From assembly GCA_964035775.1 (NCBI GenBank), contig OZ038315.1, positions 11,678,343 through 11,742,342 on the forward strand: 64,000 nt of DNA, given 5' to 3'. The position numbers and the translations under genes are program-made. The notes beneath the pieces were generated by a model, which was given only the letters and a program-made list of their open reading frames with translations, ran no database searches and was not told the origin of the DNA. The DNA is from Osedax frankpressi (lineage: Eukaryota; Annelida; Polychaeta; Sabellida; Siboglinidae). Of the stretch, positions 1 to 13,400 are shown in pieces; the first letter of the stretch is position 1, and every line of letters starts with the position of its first letter.

Positions 1-248
1 TTGTAAATATATTTATTTATTACATTTTGTTTAAACACAAATTTATACTGTATATTAGTATTAAATTTTATTTATTGCATATCAGAATTTAAATTAATTT
101 AAACTATTTTCAGAGATTCAGCTTAATATATACCACCGACATAACAAATAATACACTCATATTTATAAAATTAAAATGTCAACATATACAAACAATATAT
201 AAAATACAAATTGTTGGGTAATATAATAAATGACTACTAGACTCATAC

Positions 249-3200
249 CTGTTTTTTCCTCTTCTTAAGTTTTGCTGCCGACAGCTTTTTGTAGGCCTTG
301 AATCTTTGCAATTCATCTGCCTCGATACCATTGTCAATGATTTCGTAGTAGCGTGGTAAATTGTCATCGCTGGCACATAAAATACGCTCCAACATTTGCT
401 CAATGTTTCCCTCGCACTCCTCATAACACATCTTCACATCGGCCACCTCTTCCTTGGAACCTGACACAGAAAATGTAAAAAGGTTTATAGATATGTGAGT
501 ATGCTAGAATAGTATCAAAAATAAATATTATTTAGTCAAATTGATTAAATTTCACTATTATAATAGTTATTTATTAATAATATAATCAACAATGTTTATG
601 ATTTAGTAATTTGTATATAATTTTAATATTTGATAGGAACTAAAATAATATTGAGATTCATTTTGAATTTGATACTATAGATTAAAAGGCTACCCTATTT
701 CTATTTACCTCTATGTTTTTTCTCAAAGTCAAGAATGTCCTTCTTGGTGATTGGTTTGAAGAGAAGTCTCCAGTATGCATTCCAGTCTCGATCATCAGAA
801 ATGCATTCATCGTCTTCGTCAATCTCACCTATTAAAAGACAGTTGCTCCGACAATGTAATAATGGCATTATAAATATTAAAAGTGATTTAACCATCGCTA
901 TAGAATAAAGCTCACATATAAAACACATCAACTTTATGAATATTTTAAAAGGTAGTTTTAAAAAAGTGATTAAATAAATTATAACCTATTTTATTTATAA
1001 ATTATAGAAGTATATACAAGTATATGTTGCGTAACTGTATCCAATTGGTAATTAAAAGATATTAGCACATATAGTTTTTATTAATAGGTTTCAAAATTGT
1101 CGATCCTAAATATTTATTACCTCCTACAATAGTCATCTAAGAACCAATGTTCTAAAATATAAAGCGAAACAATTAATCTGTATATATAAATGAAACAAGC
1201 AGGATACCAATGAAATAACATTAATGTGTGTAATGAAGTATTGATAGTCTGCTCGAATCGTCTATAATCACGACTTTAGTTCGTAAATAACCGCATTCGT
1301 CGTAGAGGCCTCGTTTAGATTTATCGGAGAGAATAGAGTAAACTTTGCCAATTATTTGGAATTTGCGAGTGCTCCTGCTTTTATCGGTTGAACTGACGCG
1401 ATCCGGATGTATCAACAGAGAGATACTATGGTATGCCTTCTTTACTAAAACATGATATAATCATATTATTTAAATATCCGTCGATATCTTAATCAAGAAT
1501 CTTAATCTTTATGATTTAAAATTGTACGGGAATTTAAAATATATAAATAATTGATTACTACTAGTAGATCATTAAGATCTTACTATGATTTTATCTTAGT
1601 ATACAAAATAAAGAGAGATTTAATTTAAAGTTAAAAAATTGAATGTAGTTAGTAGTGGATTTTTGGTATTTTATATTAAATTATTAACTTAGTTTGATTT
1701 TAATTATTGAAAATGTATATCCTACCACATTCATTCATATATCATACTATATATGTCAATATTGAACTCAGCATAATCTACACAAGTAGAAATTTTTTAA
1801 TATATAGTTTTACAAATATGTTAGTACAATAATAAAATAATGAAATTTAGTAATTTAATTATTGCATCAACATATCTATATTAAATACATAATTAAATAG
1901 ATATATGTATACCTTAAAATATATAATAGTAATTAAAACAGTAATGTACAAATTATTATTACATATTTTAAACAATATGGGCTATATAAAGTGACTTTAT
2001 TTTTTATACAAAAGAAAAAATAAATAGAACCTTTATTTCTAAAGATAGATACTTGAAATCTCTAATTAAATATAGGATCATGTATAATATTTATTCAATA
2101 ATATCAAAATAATATATGTAATATTACATAGGATATTTATACAGTAAGGCAGATTATATTATTATAATTTGTTTAAACATATTTAAACAATAAAATGTAA
2201 ATCATTCAAATAATTTCATACATAACATAACATAACATATACCTCCCCAAGAAACCAGATAATGCAACTATTATACATAATTATGCAATTATTTTAAATA
2301 AAAAATAATATATGTTTAATGGAATTAAAATCAATTAGATTGTAGCTTACTTAACTATTTATATACTGGAAAATCAATATAATAATATTCTTAATATTAA
2401 TGACCCTGATAAATATTAAACGTTCTAAATAATATGAAAGCAACATACAGTATTAATTAAAGATATAAACAATGTATTCATATAACTTATAATATAGAAG
2501 AATAAGTTATGTGATATTATATAATTATGGTATTAGAATAATAACTGCGAACAAGTCAAATATATAGCGAGTTCATATTATAAATAGTTTAAACAAATCC
2601 ATATCTAATTTAGAGCACACACCCATTTCATTAATAAAGTTTTAATACACAATTAATATAATTATTGTATTATGTATATATAATACATAAATAAATATTA
2701 CCTTGTTATTTAACATACTATAATAAAGTTTATTTATTCACCTATGAATCATAGATAGATATAAGCTTGTCAATTATATTATGTCTAATTCGCTAATTTA
2801 TAATCGAATGCATTACAGTATAATATTAACTCGCCGTATAGTGGAATTGATCACTTTACTTTATAAATATATAACTTCCTATATATAATTATATATATAA
2901 TTATATATCTTAAGATAACGTTTTTAAAAATTATTTACTAAATAATTATATTTATTTAGACTATAATTTTAATTAAATTACGAAAATAATCCGCAATTAT
3001 TGGTACTGTCGGATGGTTACTAACTTGGTATTACCAAGTCATATACTATTAAATTATATATAATATGAATGAATATTATTGTTAGGCTTGGGTAGTACGT
3101 AATATTATATTTAATATAATATTACGCGGCAACGAAATAATTTTGTATTATTTTTATTTTCTATTGGAATTTATTTAATATTCTAACTCTGCTTTTCTGT

Positions 3201-3281
3201 AGATTCTTTTTTAATTTTTAGTATTTCGTACAAATTTTTGGAATGGAAAAATTCGTTACATTCTTCCAATAGATGTGGCAT
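249..3281 (-). CDS. DNAJC9: DNAJC9-like J-domain histone chaperone, 5' four coding exons
   Basis: Coding exons on the minus strand are 3281-3188, 1444-1292, 828-709 and 460-249. All have GT/AG borders and consistent phase, giving 193 codons before the frame leaves the window. Exon 1 starts with ATG at 3281 (MPHLLEEC, then KNLYEILKI), matching the DNAJC9 N-terminus. Exon 2 completes the J domain with IHPDRV (the HPD motif that triggers HSP70 ATPase), FQIIGKVYSILSD and LYDECG. Exon 3 carries DRDWNAYWRLLF, a stretch typical of DNAJC9. Exon 4 carries EEVADVKMCYEECEGNIEQM and ends in a lysine-rich run (AAKLKKRKK). The family links HSP70 to histone H3-H4 supply in the nucleus. Human DNAJC9 is about 260 residues, so roughly the last 60-70 should lie beyond base 1. 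The gene is head-to-head with ECT2. Family assignment is firm; exon 1 is short and rests on homology plus phase. Confidence 0.9.
2245..2303 (+). repeat. Dispersed repeat, copy 1
   Basis: About 59 bases beginning CCCCAAGAAACCAGAT match 54347-54404 on the same strand with only a few differences. The two copies lie in introns of different genes 52 kb apart, and the homology includes a more complex GC-containing core. It may be a SINE or MITE fragment. No ends, tail or target duplications are visible. Confidence 0.6.
3098..3126. repeat. Perfect AT-rich hairpin
   Basis: Arms CGTAATATTATA and TATAATATTACG are separated by TTTAA, inside DNAJC9-like intron 1. A second small palindrome, ACTTGGTA-T-TACCAAGT, lies at 3024-3040. 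No function can be assigned. Confidence 0.6.
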
Positions 3282-3812
3282 TTTAAAAATGTAACAAAAT
3301 AAGTCCAAATTTATGATTTAAATAAATAATAATAAATAATTATTGATACTTTGAAAAGTCTTTGATATTTACTGGGTTTTACACCCAATAGAAAGATGGC
3401 AATTATATATAATATATTTGAAAATCACAAATTAGTGTTCGTATATTTAAATAAAATTTGATATATGATATATATTTATTATCAAAATAAATATTTTGAT
3501 TTAATTAATTAATTTAATTATTATTTATAAAATAAAGAAGTTTAATTAGAAATACATTGTCTATTGTCTATAACATTATAAATGAATTTAGAAATTAACA
3601 CAATTCAACAATTTAATATATTATATCATACATTAGATACGTTGTATACAATCTATATGCAAAGTATAATGTATTTATAATGTTACGAAACTTAAATCTT
3701 ATACAATTATAGATACCAATCTTAATGAAGATTTAATATTATTTAACAAATTTACCTGTCAGGTAATTTACCTTGTATTAATTATTATACATAATTTTAA
3801 GTTAGATTGTAG

Positions 3813-3854
<42 letters not shown>

Positions 3855-4300
3855 CAAAACTAGTACCATAATACATATACTGGTTTTTAAATTAACTTGT
3901 AAAGTGTTGGTATATATAAGGTATTATATTATACTAAGTATACATTATAATTTAATAAATATTATATACATTAATTAATTTTATCTACAAATTTATTAAT
4001 ATTGTTAAATGTTATTATTTTAAATATTAATATAAATATGTTAATATAAAAATGTGTTTATAAAATTGTTAAAAAAAATATGTATTATAACTTCTTTACA
4101 AAAAAATATAGTGAATACAAATATTTACTAATTGTATATTAAATAGATAATTATTATATATATATTTACTTATATTGAATAATACATATATATAGTATAT
4201 ATAAATGTAGTAATGTGTTACTATACTATAATAATAGGTAACTATGATATAATAGAAATACTAATACACATACAGCCAACTCTGGCTGTATTGAATACAA
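3282..4300. promoter_or_regulatory. Divergent spacer between DNAJC9-like and ECT2 start codons
   Basis: The two start codons, 3281 on minus and 4301 on plus, are about 1.0 kb apart and point away from each other. Both promoters and 5' UTRs, possibly including untranslated exons, are therefore expected here. The sequence is AT-rich with a (TA)n tract at about 3815-3855 and no CpG-rich block. I see no reliable TATA box or initiator against this background. The call is inferred from gene layout only. Confidence 0.5.
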
Positions 4301-7300
4301 ATGACCAGCGTTGTAGAAGTAGATGAGCCTGCTAATAACGGTTATTTTGTTCATAGTTTGTCAACTTAATTATGACTGAAATATTATATCTATTAGTATT
4401 TCACTTAATTTTATATATAAACAAATATATATATAAACACACACATATATATATATTTATATAAACATTATTATTTGTATAAATATGTAATTTTAATTTT
4501 ATTTTTCTATGATAGTAATACCTTTTATAAATTCCATTTCCAAGTTTGTATTCCGAATTGAATCTAACATTAATTTCCAACACATTTTAAGTAAGTTTTT
4601 ATCCGATTTTTATTCGCTTTATTTCGCTACTCCGTAGAGGAACCGATTATTATTGTCATAGTCGGGAATCAATGCAGACATAACCTCGATCTGCAGAAGT
4701 CGCTAAAAGTTAGTATCTCGCTCCAACTGACATTGTTCACGATATAAACATGAAATACATACTGAATGAATTGATTCAATTTCGTATTTAATATATCTAT
4801 ACATAAATGAAAATAATCTCGTTCATAAAGTGCTATCATTTCAATTCAATTCTCAGTGTTTTCCCAACGCTACCATTCGACACTCCGACACCGGTTTCGA
4901 GCACATGCCGACGTCGTCGAAACCGCCGCCGGCGACGGCTACCTGCGAACGACTCGACACCGTTTTCGTCCTCGAGAACTTCCACGGCGACATCTTTCGC
5001 AAGTTGTCGAGGTGCCGATGCCACCTCGTGGGGCCACAGATTGTGGTGGAATGCGCGAGTAATAACCTGGTGAGTAATAACCTCGTGAACCCTCCCCCTA
5101 CATCCCTTCTTCGTCTCGCTTAAGCTCTCCACCCTCTCGCCCTGCCTCGATCTCCCCATCCCTCACGAGTAAACCATCTCCAACAGAAACTGCCTATACG
5201 TAAGCGTCCTATCTACTGCACCGCAATGAGTTCGTTGGTTTTGTGTTTCACAGGTTTCAAAGTCAAGGAAGAACTGGTAAGTTTATAAACAATACTTCGA
5301 GTTAAAACTATAAATCTATATCTTGTTTAAAATTTCCAAGTTTTCGTTGCTCTAGTTTTAACATTTCATCTCGCGGTCGTTGACGTCGTGGTTGATAACG
5401 TGAGATTGTCTTATCTCTAGATGCACCTCGCCGAACTCATCCACAATATGGGAGGAGGCATCCGTAAACAATACAGCAATAATATTACTCATCTAGTCGC
5501 CAACCTCACAAACAGCGATAAGTTTCAGGTTATTGTCTGGTTCTGTTATCTCCACATGCAACTGCGAGCACACTCATACACACGCATACACACGCATACA
5601 CACGCATACACACGCATACACACGCATACACACGCACACATACACACGCATACACACGCATACACACGCATACACACGCATACACACACATATACACACA
5701 TACACACGCACACATACACACACACATACACACGCATACACGCATACACACACATACACATGCATACACGCATACACACGCATACACGCACCCATACACA
5801 CATACACACGCATACACACCCATACACACACATACACATACACATACACACGCATACACACGCATACACACACATACACACACATACACACGCATACACA
5901 CGCACACATACACACACATACATACACATACACACGCACACATACATAAACATACACACCCATACACACACACACATGCACACACGCATACCAACGCATA
6001 CACACGCATACACACACATACACACGCACACGCATACACACCCATACACACCCATACACGTACACATACACATACACACGCATACATACGCATACACACA
6101 CGCACACATACACACCCATACACATACACATACACACACATACACACGCATACACATGCATACACGCACATATACACACGCATACACACACATATACACA
6201 CGCATACACGCATACACACACACGCATACACACACACATACACACGCATACACACGCATACACACACATACACGCATACACACTCATACACACGCATACA
6301 CACGCATACACGCACATATGCATACACACACATACACACGCATAAACACGCATACACATACATACACACGCATAAACACGAATACACATACACACACATA
6401 CACACGCATACACACGCATTCACACGCATACACATACACGCACACATACACACGCATACACACGCATACACACTCACACGCATACACACCCATACACACC
6501 CATACACGTACACATACACACGCATACACACGCATACACGCACATATATACACGCATACACACGCATACACACGCATACACATACACGCACACATACACA
6601 CGCATACACACGCATACACACGCACACGCATACACACCCATACACACCCATACACACCCATACACGTACACGTACACACGCATACACACGCATACACACG
6701 CATACACGCACATATATACACGCATACACCCATATACACACGCATACACGCATACACACACACGCATACACATGCATACCAACACAATTACACACGCATA
6801 CACGCATACACACTCATACACACGCATACACACGCATACACGCACATACGCATACACACACATACACACGCATAAACACGCATACACATACATACACACG
6901 CATAAACACGAATACACATACACACACATACACACGCATACACACGCATACACACCCATACACACGCATACACACGCATACACATACACGCACACATACA
7001 CACGCATACACACACATACACACACATACACACGCATACACACGCATACACATACACGCACACATACACACGCATACACACGCACACGCATATACACCCA
7101 TACACACCCATACACGTACACATACACGCACATACACACGCATACACACGCATACACACGCATACACGCACATACACACACGCATACACACATATACACA
7201 CACGCATATACCCGCATACACATACACACACGCATATACCCGCATACACATACACACACGCATACACCCGCATATACATACACACACTTACATACACACA

Positions 7301-8559
7301 TACACACACGCATACACATATACACATACACACACGCATACACTCGCATACACACACATATACCCGCATACACATACACATATGCATACACATACGCGCA
7401 CAATCACACACACACACGCATACACATACACACAGATAAATACAAACATACTCACATACACTAACAAGTTCATACACACACACTCACTTACATTCTAATA
7501 AATATAGTCACATACAATCACGCATACATACACACAACACCATATATACTATATACCTTACACATAAACACATACATACACATACATATTATAAATCTTA
7601 CACACTCACTCAACTATTAAATCTTTTTTTCAATTCAAAGAATCATTTTCATATATCTACACAGCAGTACTATTAGTATGTCTTACATGTCAACAATTTA
7701 TACGGGTGCATTTTTTGTTAGTAAATAAAGTTACTACACATACACACATACACACACACATACACACAACCAAGCAACACATACACGTATATATATAGAT
7801 ATGTATATATTTAAACCTGGGTAGATACTATATTTAGTTGTAAATGATTAATACATCAAATGTTTAATTATACTCCCATGCTTAGTAATTCTCAGTTAGT
7901 ATTTCAATATATATTTAATATACCTTTTACAATTACTTTATTCAATATATACTCGGTATTACATAATATTTTATTATAATTTGACTTGAATATTTGCTAT
8001 ATCTGCTATGTATCCAAAGTTATCATGATATTAAATCTCAGACATGATTATTTGCTTTCTATAGTATATAATTAAATCCATGATTCACAAACAGATTAAT
8101 CACAATATATTTATGACTGATTATATAATGTACGATTATAGACAATTATACTATTTGATAATTGTATAAGCAGTGCGATATAAGGTTTGCTGCCTGAGAG
8201 ATGCTTTTATATAAACAACATTGATTTCAATGATTATTAGGATGCTATAAATAAACTAGATTTTTCTTTTTTTCCAGACTATATTATATTAGTAAAATAA
8301 AGAATTTTTGATGACTAAGTTTCACTGAATATTTTACTAATGTCATTGCTATTTTATTACAATTAATTGCCACTTAATGATCTACAACTATCTAGTAGCT
8401 ATCTGGTGAACTCATCTCTTATGTATATCAATATGCCACTCTATCTAACCTCATATATATCTACATTCTTCATATATACGTGTTTAAAAGAAACAGAGAT
8501 TTAATTGTCTTTTTTAATGAAAATAATTCCTTTTCATAACACAATGTATATATGTTTAT

Positions 8560-8599
<40 letters not shown>

Positions 8600-8923
8600 T
8601 ATGTTTATAAGATAAACATTTTAATAATAGCTAAAAGTGTAGGTTTATTAAATTCATCATATAATCACAAATATTATTTTAAAACTTAATATATTAATAA
8701 TATCTAATTCGGTTAATTATTAAATAAAATGTATTAAAATTCTCCTTCCTAAAGTTTCTGTTTTTATCCATGTCATAAAATTATAATTAATTTTTCAATA
8801 CCAATTAATTAATCCTCCCTCCCTCCCTCCCTCCCTCCCTCCCTCCCTCCCTCCCTCCCTCCCTCCCTCCCTCACTCCCTCCCTCTATGCCTCCCTCCCT
8901 GTTCCCTCCCTGTTCCATCCCTA

Positions 8924-8980
<57 letters not shown>

Positions 8981-10499
8981 ATTCTCACTATTATAAAAAA
9001 TGCATTGCAAATTGGTGCATAACGAAATCTAACTGGAATTATGAAAAGTCAGCGTTTAATTGAACTGTCGATGTCTATGTAGTTATTTCATTCCGACACT
9101 TCTTAGGTAGTGGTAGTGTATATAGAATGTAATATAGATGTATATGTAATATAACGTTGTATTAATCTTTTATTTTCAATATTATACGGAGTAACTACTA
9201 ATTATTGACCAGTCAACACCATTTTGAAGTTATGCCCTTTTTCGGCATCATAAACAACTCGCACGTCTTAATCTTATCATGTCACAACTATAATTCAATA
9301 TCTCATTGATAGGTCAAGGTCGTCACCGCATATCAAATTCTAAACCACACTCTTCCACCATATCCATAACCACCCGTAATCTACACTAGGACCACTCTTC
9401 CACCATTTCATTGCTAATCCACGCCCCTTTGCTTCCACCTTTCCTACTCTAAGCCACGCCTTTGCTTCCACCTTTCCTATTCTAAGCCACGCCCCTTTGC
9501 TTCCACCTTTCCTATTCTAAGCCACACCCCTTTGCTTCCACCTTTCCTATTCTAAGCCACGCCCCTTTGCTTCCACCATTCCTATTCCAAGCGACGCCCC
9601 TTTGCTTCCGCCATTCCTATTCTAAGCCACGCCCATTCGCAACCAGATCGCCGTCAACATAGGCACGCCTATAATGCACATGAACTGGATCTTGCGCACC
9701 TGGGAGGAGAACCAGAACAGCTCGGTCGTAACGCATGCGACCGGCAAGGAAATGATGAAATACAAGTTGGCCCCGTTTCAATTTTCTGTCGTCGCATTCT
9801 TCGGTTTCCCGCGCGAAGAACAGCGACATATGGAGGATATCACAGTGGCCAATGGTTAGAAGCACCGGTATGCGGAGATATGGGGTGTTCGGTTGCGGGT
9901 GTATGTACTCTGGGACGAAATCGAATATGAAATAGATTAAATAGTAATTAAATAGATTAGATAGTAATTAAATAGATTAGATAGTAATTAAATAGATTAG
10001 ATAGTAATTAAATAGATTAGATAGTAATTAAATTGATTAGATAGTAATTTAATAGATTAGATAGTAATTAAATAGATTAGATAGTAATGACATTTTTGCT
10101 CACTAGGTGGAAGCTGTGCTGAGGTTGGCTCTCCAAATTGTACTCACCTGGTTGTTGAGAATAGCCAGACCTCAGTCCCTTTTGATATACTCGACCCAGA
10201 TCTTACTTTAGTCGTCATGTGTCAGGTTTGCTGTCTACGCTTTCACATAATTTCCACCTTTTCCCTGTACTCCATTTGAAATCATGAGTTTTAGTAATAT
10301 TCGTTGAATTGATTCAGATTTCATATTTAATTTATTATTAATATAAATTGATTTTAAAGCGAATTTTTCTATATTATTTTGTTATCTGATTACTTGAATC
10401 CCCCTATAACTAATCATAACTGCCTCTTTAACTCAGTGGTTCTGGTCGAGCATACAAATGGACGCCTGCGCCGATGAAACACTGTATCCGTTCATAGAG
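4301..10499 (+). CDS. ECT2: ECT2 exons 1-8: N-terminal BRCT repeats
   Basis: These exons encode residues 1 to about 304. Exon 2 reads [12 protein letters not shown], like the first strand of the vertebrate BRCT0 region. Exon 3 contains [12 protein letters not shown] and [11 protein letters not shown], the end of BRCT0. Exon 4 gives [18 protein letters not shown] and exon 5 [12 protein letters not shown] and THLVANLT, a classic BRCT1. Exon 6 gives [18 protein letters not shown] and [12 protein letters not shown], exon 7 CTHLVVEN, and exon 8 [11 protein letters not shown], which together form BRCT2. In the family these repeats bind the centralspindlin subunit CYK4/RACGAP1 and autoinhibit the GEF. 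The 4.1-kb intron after exon 5 contains the CA-rich array, so the long open frame running on from exon 5 is not coding past 5528. Confidence 0.93.
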
Positions 10500-13400
10500 G
10501 TGAGTTTCCGCCATCGACTTTTGTAAACCGACTTGGTTAATTGCATTTGTAGATTTAGATTTACAACAAATATAGCACACTACACCACCCAACTTCGCCC
10601 CTACAGTCCATCACTAGCATCATAAACCCATAAACTAACTCCTTCACACCTACAGCCCACTATTATCGCTATAAACCACAAACTCATCCCTTTAGCCCAC
10701 CACTATCACCATAAACCTATAAACTCACCCCTACACCCCTTCACCTCACTACTATCACCATAAACCCATAAAATAACCCCTTCACTTCTATAGCCCACCA
10801 CTAGCGCCACCACACCCAGTTCGGTTCTGAGTGCCTCCAAGTCACGGAAACGTAAACGTCTGAAAGAAAACCTCGCTCAACTTGCTCATGATGGAGAGGT
10901 TCCACTAAACCTTATACCCTATATTTAAACCACCTTATAACCTACATTTAATCCATCTTATACCCTACATTTAAACCATCTTATAACCTACATTTAAACC
11001 ACCTTATACCCTACATTTAAACCATCTTATAACCTACATTTAAACCATCTTATAACCTACATTTAAACCACCTTATACCCTACATTTAAACCACCTTATA
11101 ACCTACATTTAAACAATCTTATACCCTACATTTAAACCATCTTATACCATATATTGACTATTTATCGTGTAGCTTTACACCATTAATTTCACATTTAATC
11201 ACCATCAGTATAACCTTCAACTATATGCTCTCTGTAACTTCCTAATAACCTAGGCTGACCCGCACCACTCCTTCGCAGGTAAACACTCCGATATTTAAGC
11301 AGGCGACCTCAGATTTTGTTCAAGAAATCAATCGACGTTCGTTGGGAGCTTCTTTTCTCGATATCACCGCAGATTTATCTTCGGCTACACCCTCTCACGG
11401 TAATATACATTGACCTTTAACCTTTAGCTCGGCATCCGCCCAGGCGTTGACCTTGCACACCCCACTCATTAGCATCTGCCCGGGTTGTGACCCTTAATAC
11501 CCCACTCGCCATACCTGCTCCTACATCTACGCATAACCCTTTAAAGCCGCACATTCCATGTACACCTTACGTATGCATATGTTCACCACGGGCACTTGCA
11601 GGTACCCCTGGCAACTTGTCCTCATCTCCGGTGGTAGTTGGCACTCCGACATCCCTAAAAGAACTGGCAGCTATGTCTCGACGACTTCGTATCGTGCATG
11701 AACTTTTTCAAACCGAAAATAACTACGTCGGCATCTTACATACCATCCTCAAGGTCAGCTTCTGCTACCCTGGTTCTGTTATCTGCTACCCTTGTTCTGT
11801 TATCTGCTACCCTGGACCTGTTATCTGCTACCCTGGTTCTGTTATCTCCCACACTGGTTCTATTATCTCATACCCTGGTTCTGTTATCTCCTACCCTGGT
11901 TCTGTTATCTCCTACCCTGGTTCTGTTATCTCCTACCCTGGTTCTGTTATCTCCTACCCTGGTTCTGTTATCTCCTACCCTGGTTCTATTATCTCCTACC
12001 CTGGTTCTGTTATCCCTACCCTGGTTCTGTTATCTCCTACCCTGGTTCTGTTATCTCCTACCCTGGTTCTATTATCTCCTACCCTGGTTCTGTTATCTCC
12101 TACCATGGTTCTGTTATCTCCTACCCTGGTTCTATTATCTCCTACCCTGGTTCTGTTATCCCTACCCTGGTTCTGTTATCTCCTACCCTGGTTCTGTTAT
12201 CTCCTACCCTGGTTCTATTATCTCCTACCCTGGTTCTGTTATCTCCTACCATGGTTCTGTTATCTCCTACCCTGGTTCTATTATCTGCTAACCTGGTTCT
12301 GTTATCTCCTACCCTGGTTCTATTATCTCCTACCCTGGTTCTGTTATCTCCTACCCTGGTTCTGTTATCTCCTACCCTGGTTCTATTATCTCCTACCCTG
12401 GTTCTGTTATCTCCTACCCTGGTTCTGTTATCTCCTACCCTGGTTCTATTATCTCCTACCCTGGTTCTGTTATCTCCTACCATGGTTCTGTTATCTCCTA
12501 CCCTGGTTCTATTATCTGCTACCCTGGTTCTATTATCTCCTACCCTGGTTCTGTTATCTCCTACCCTGGTTCTGTTATTCCCTACCCTGGTTCTGTTATC
12601 TGCTACCCTGGTTCTGTTATCTCCTACCCTGGTTCTATTATCTCCTACCCTGGTTCTGTTATCTCCTACCCTGGTTCTATTATCTCCTACCCTGGTTCTG
12701 TTATCTCCTACCCTGGTTCTGTTATCTCCTACCCTGGTTCTATTATCTCATACCCTTGTTCTGTTATCTCCTACCCTGGTTCTGTTATCTCCTACCCTGG
12801 TTCTGTTATCTCCTACCCTGGTTCTATTATCTCCTACCCTGGTTCTGTTATCTCCTACCCTGGTTCTGTTATCTCCTACCCTGGTTCTATTATCTCATAC
12901 CCTGGTCCTATTATTTCCCACACTGGGTTCTCACCCTCATTTCTCGCTCTCATCTCACCCATATCTTCCATCCTCATTTCCACATTCTATATTTTATTAT
13001 TATTATTGCTAATTTATTTAAGAAATAAAATTGTTGATAATAAATACAAATTAAGAAGAATAAAATCCAATGGTAAAATCGTATATTAGATAGTATTATT
13101 TATTATTATTTAACTTTATATAACATTATATATTATTATATACTATACTGTTAAATAATAATATATTATAGTCGAGAAATTAATAATATTCATAACCTCA
13201 ACAGACTTTCAAAGAAGAACTCGAGAAACCCGATCAGATAGGTGGCGCCATATTCGATGCACAGACCGTTAACATCATCTTTGGCAAGATTCCCGCTATT
13301 TATCAGGTGCACATCAAAATTCGCGGTGAACTCAATGACCTTTTGCAATCTGGCTGGACGGAAGAAAGCAGTATTGGTGATATATTTCTTCGACAGGTTG

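Larger units (their letters stand above)
1445..3187 (-). other. DNAJC9-like intron 1, AT-rich, no further gene seen
   Basis: This is the intron between the first two DNAJC9-like coding exons. It is almost entirely A/T with no credible open frame. It holds one copy of a dispersed repeat (2245-2303) and a hairpin at 3098-3126 with 12-base arms and a 5-base loop. The minus-strand donor reads A|GTTAG at 3188/3187 and the acceptor reads TTTTAG|TA at 1445/1444. Confidence 0.8.

Noticed and set aside
4401-4583. 60-codon minus frame near the ECT2 start
   Set aside because: Overlaps ECT2 intron 1, is mostly AT-repeat-derived and has no recognisable motif. The DNAJC9-like first exon was found at 3281-3188 instead.
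5421-6875. 484-codon open frame, His/Thr-rich
   Set aside because: Only the first 36 codons (ECT2 exon 5, to 5528) are coding. After the GT donor the frame runs through the CATACACACG array.
5530-7483. Cys/Val/Tyr-rich open frames on minus
   Set aside because: Reverse reading of the CA-rich array; no start context, no non-repeat sequence.
11487-13028. 513-codon frame with repeated YLLPWFC or VLLSPT
   Set aside because: Starts in intron 10, passes through ECT2 exon 11 and then reads the 21-bp array, which lacks stops.
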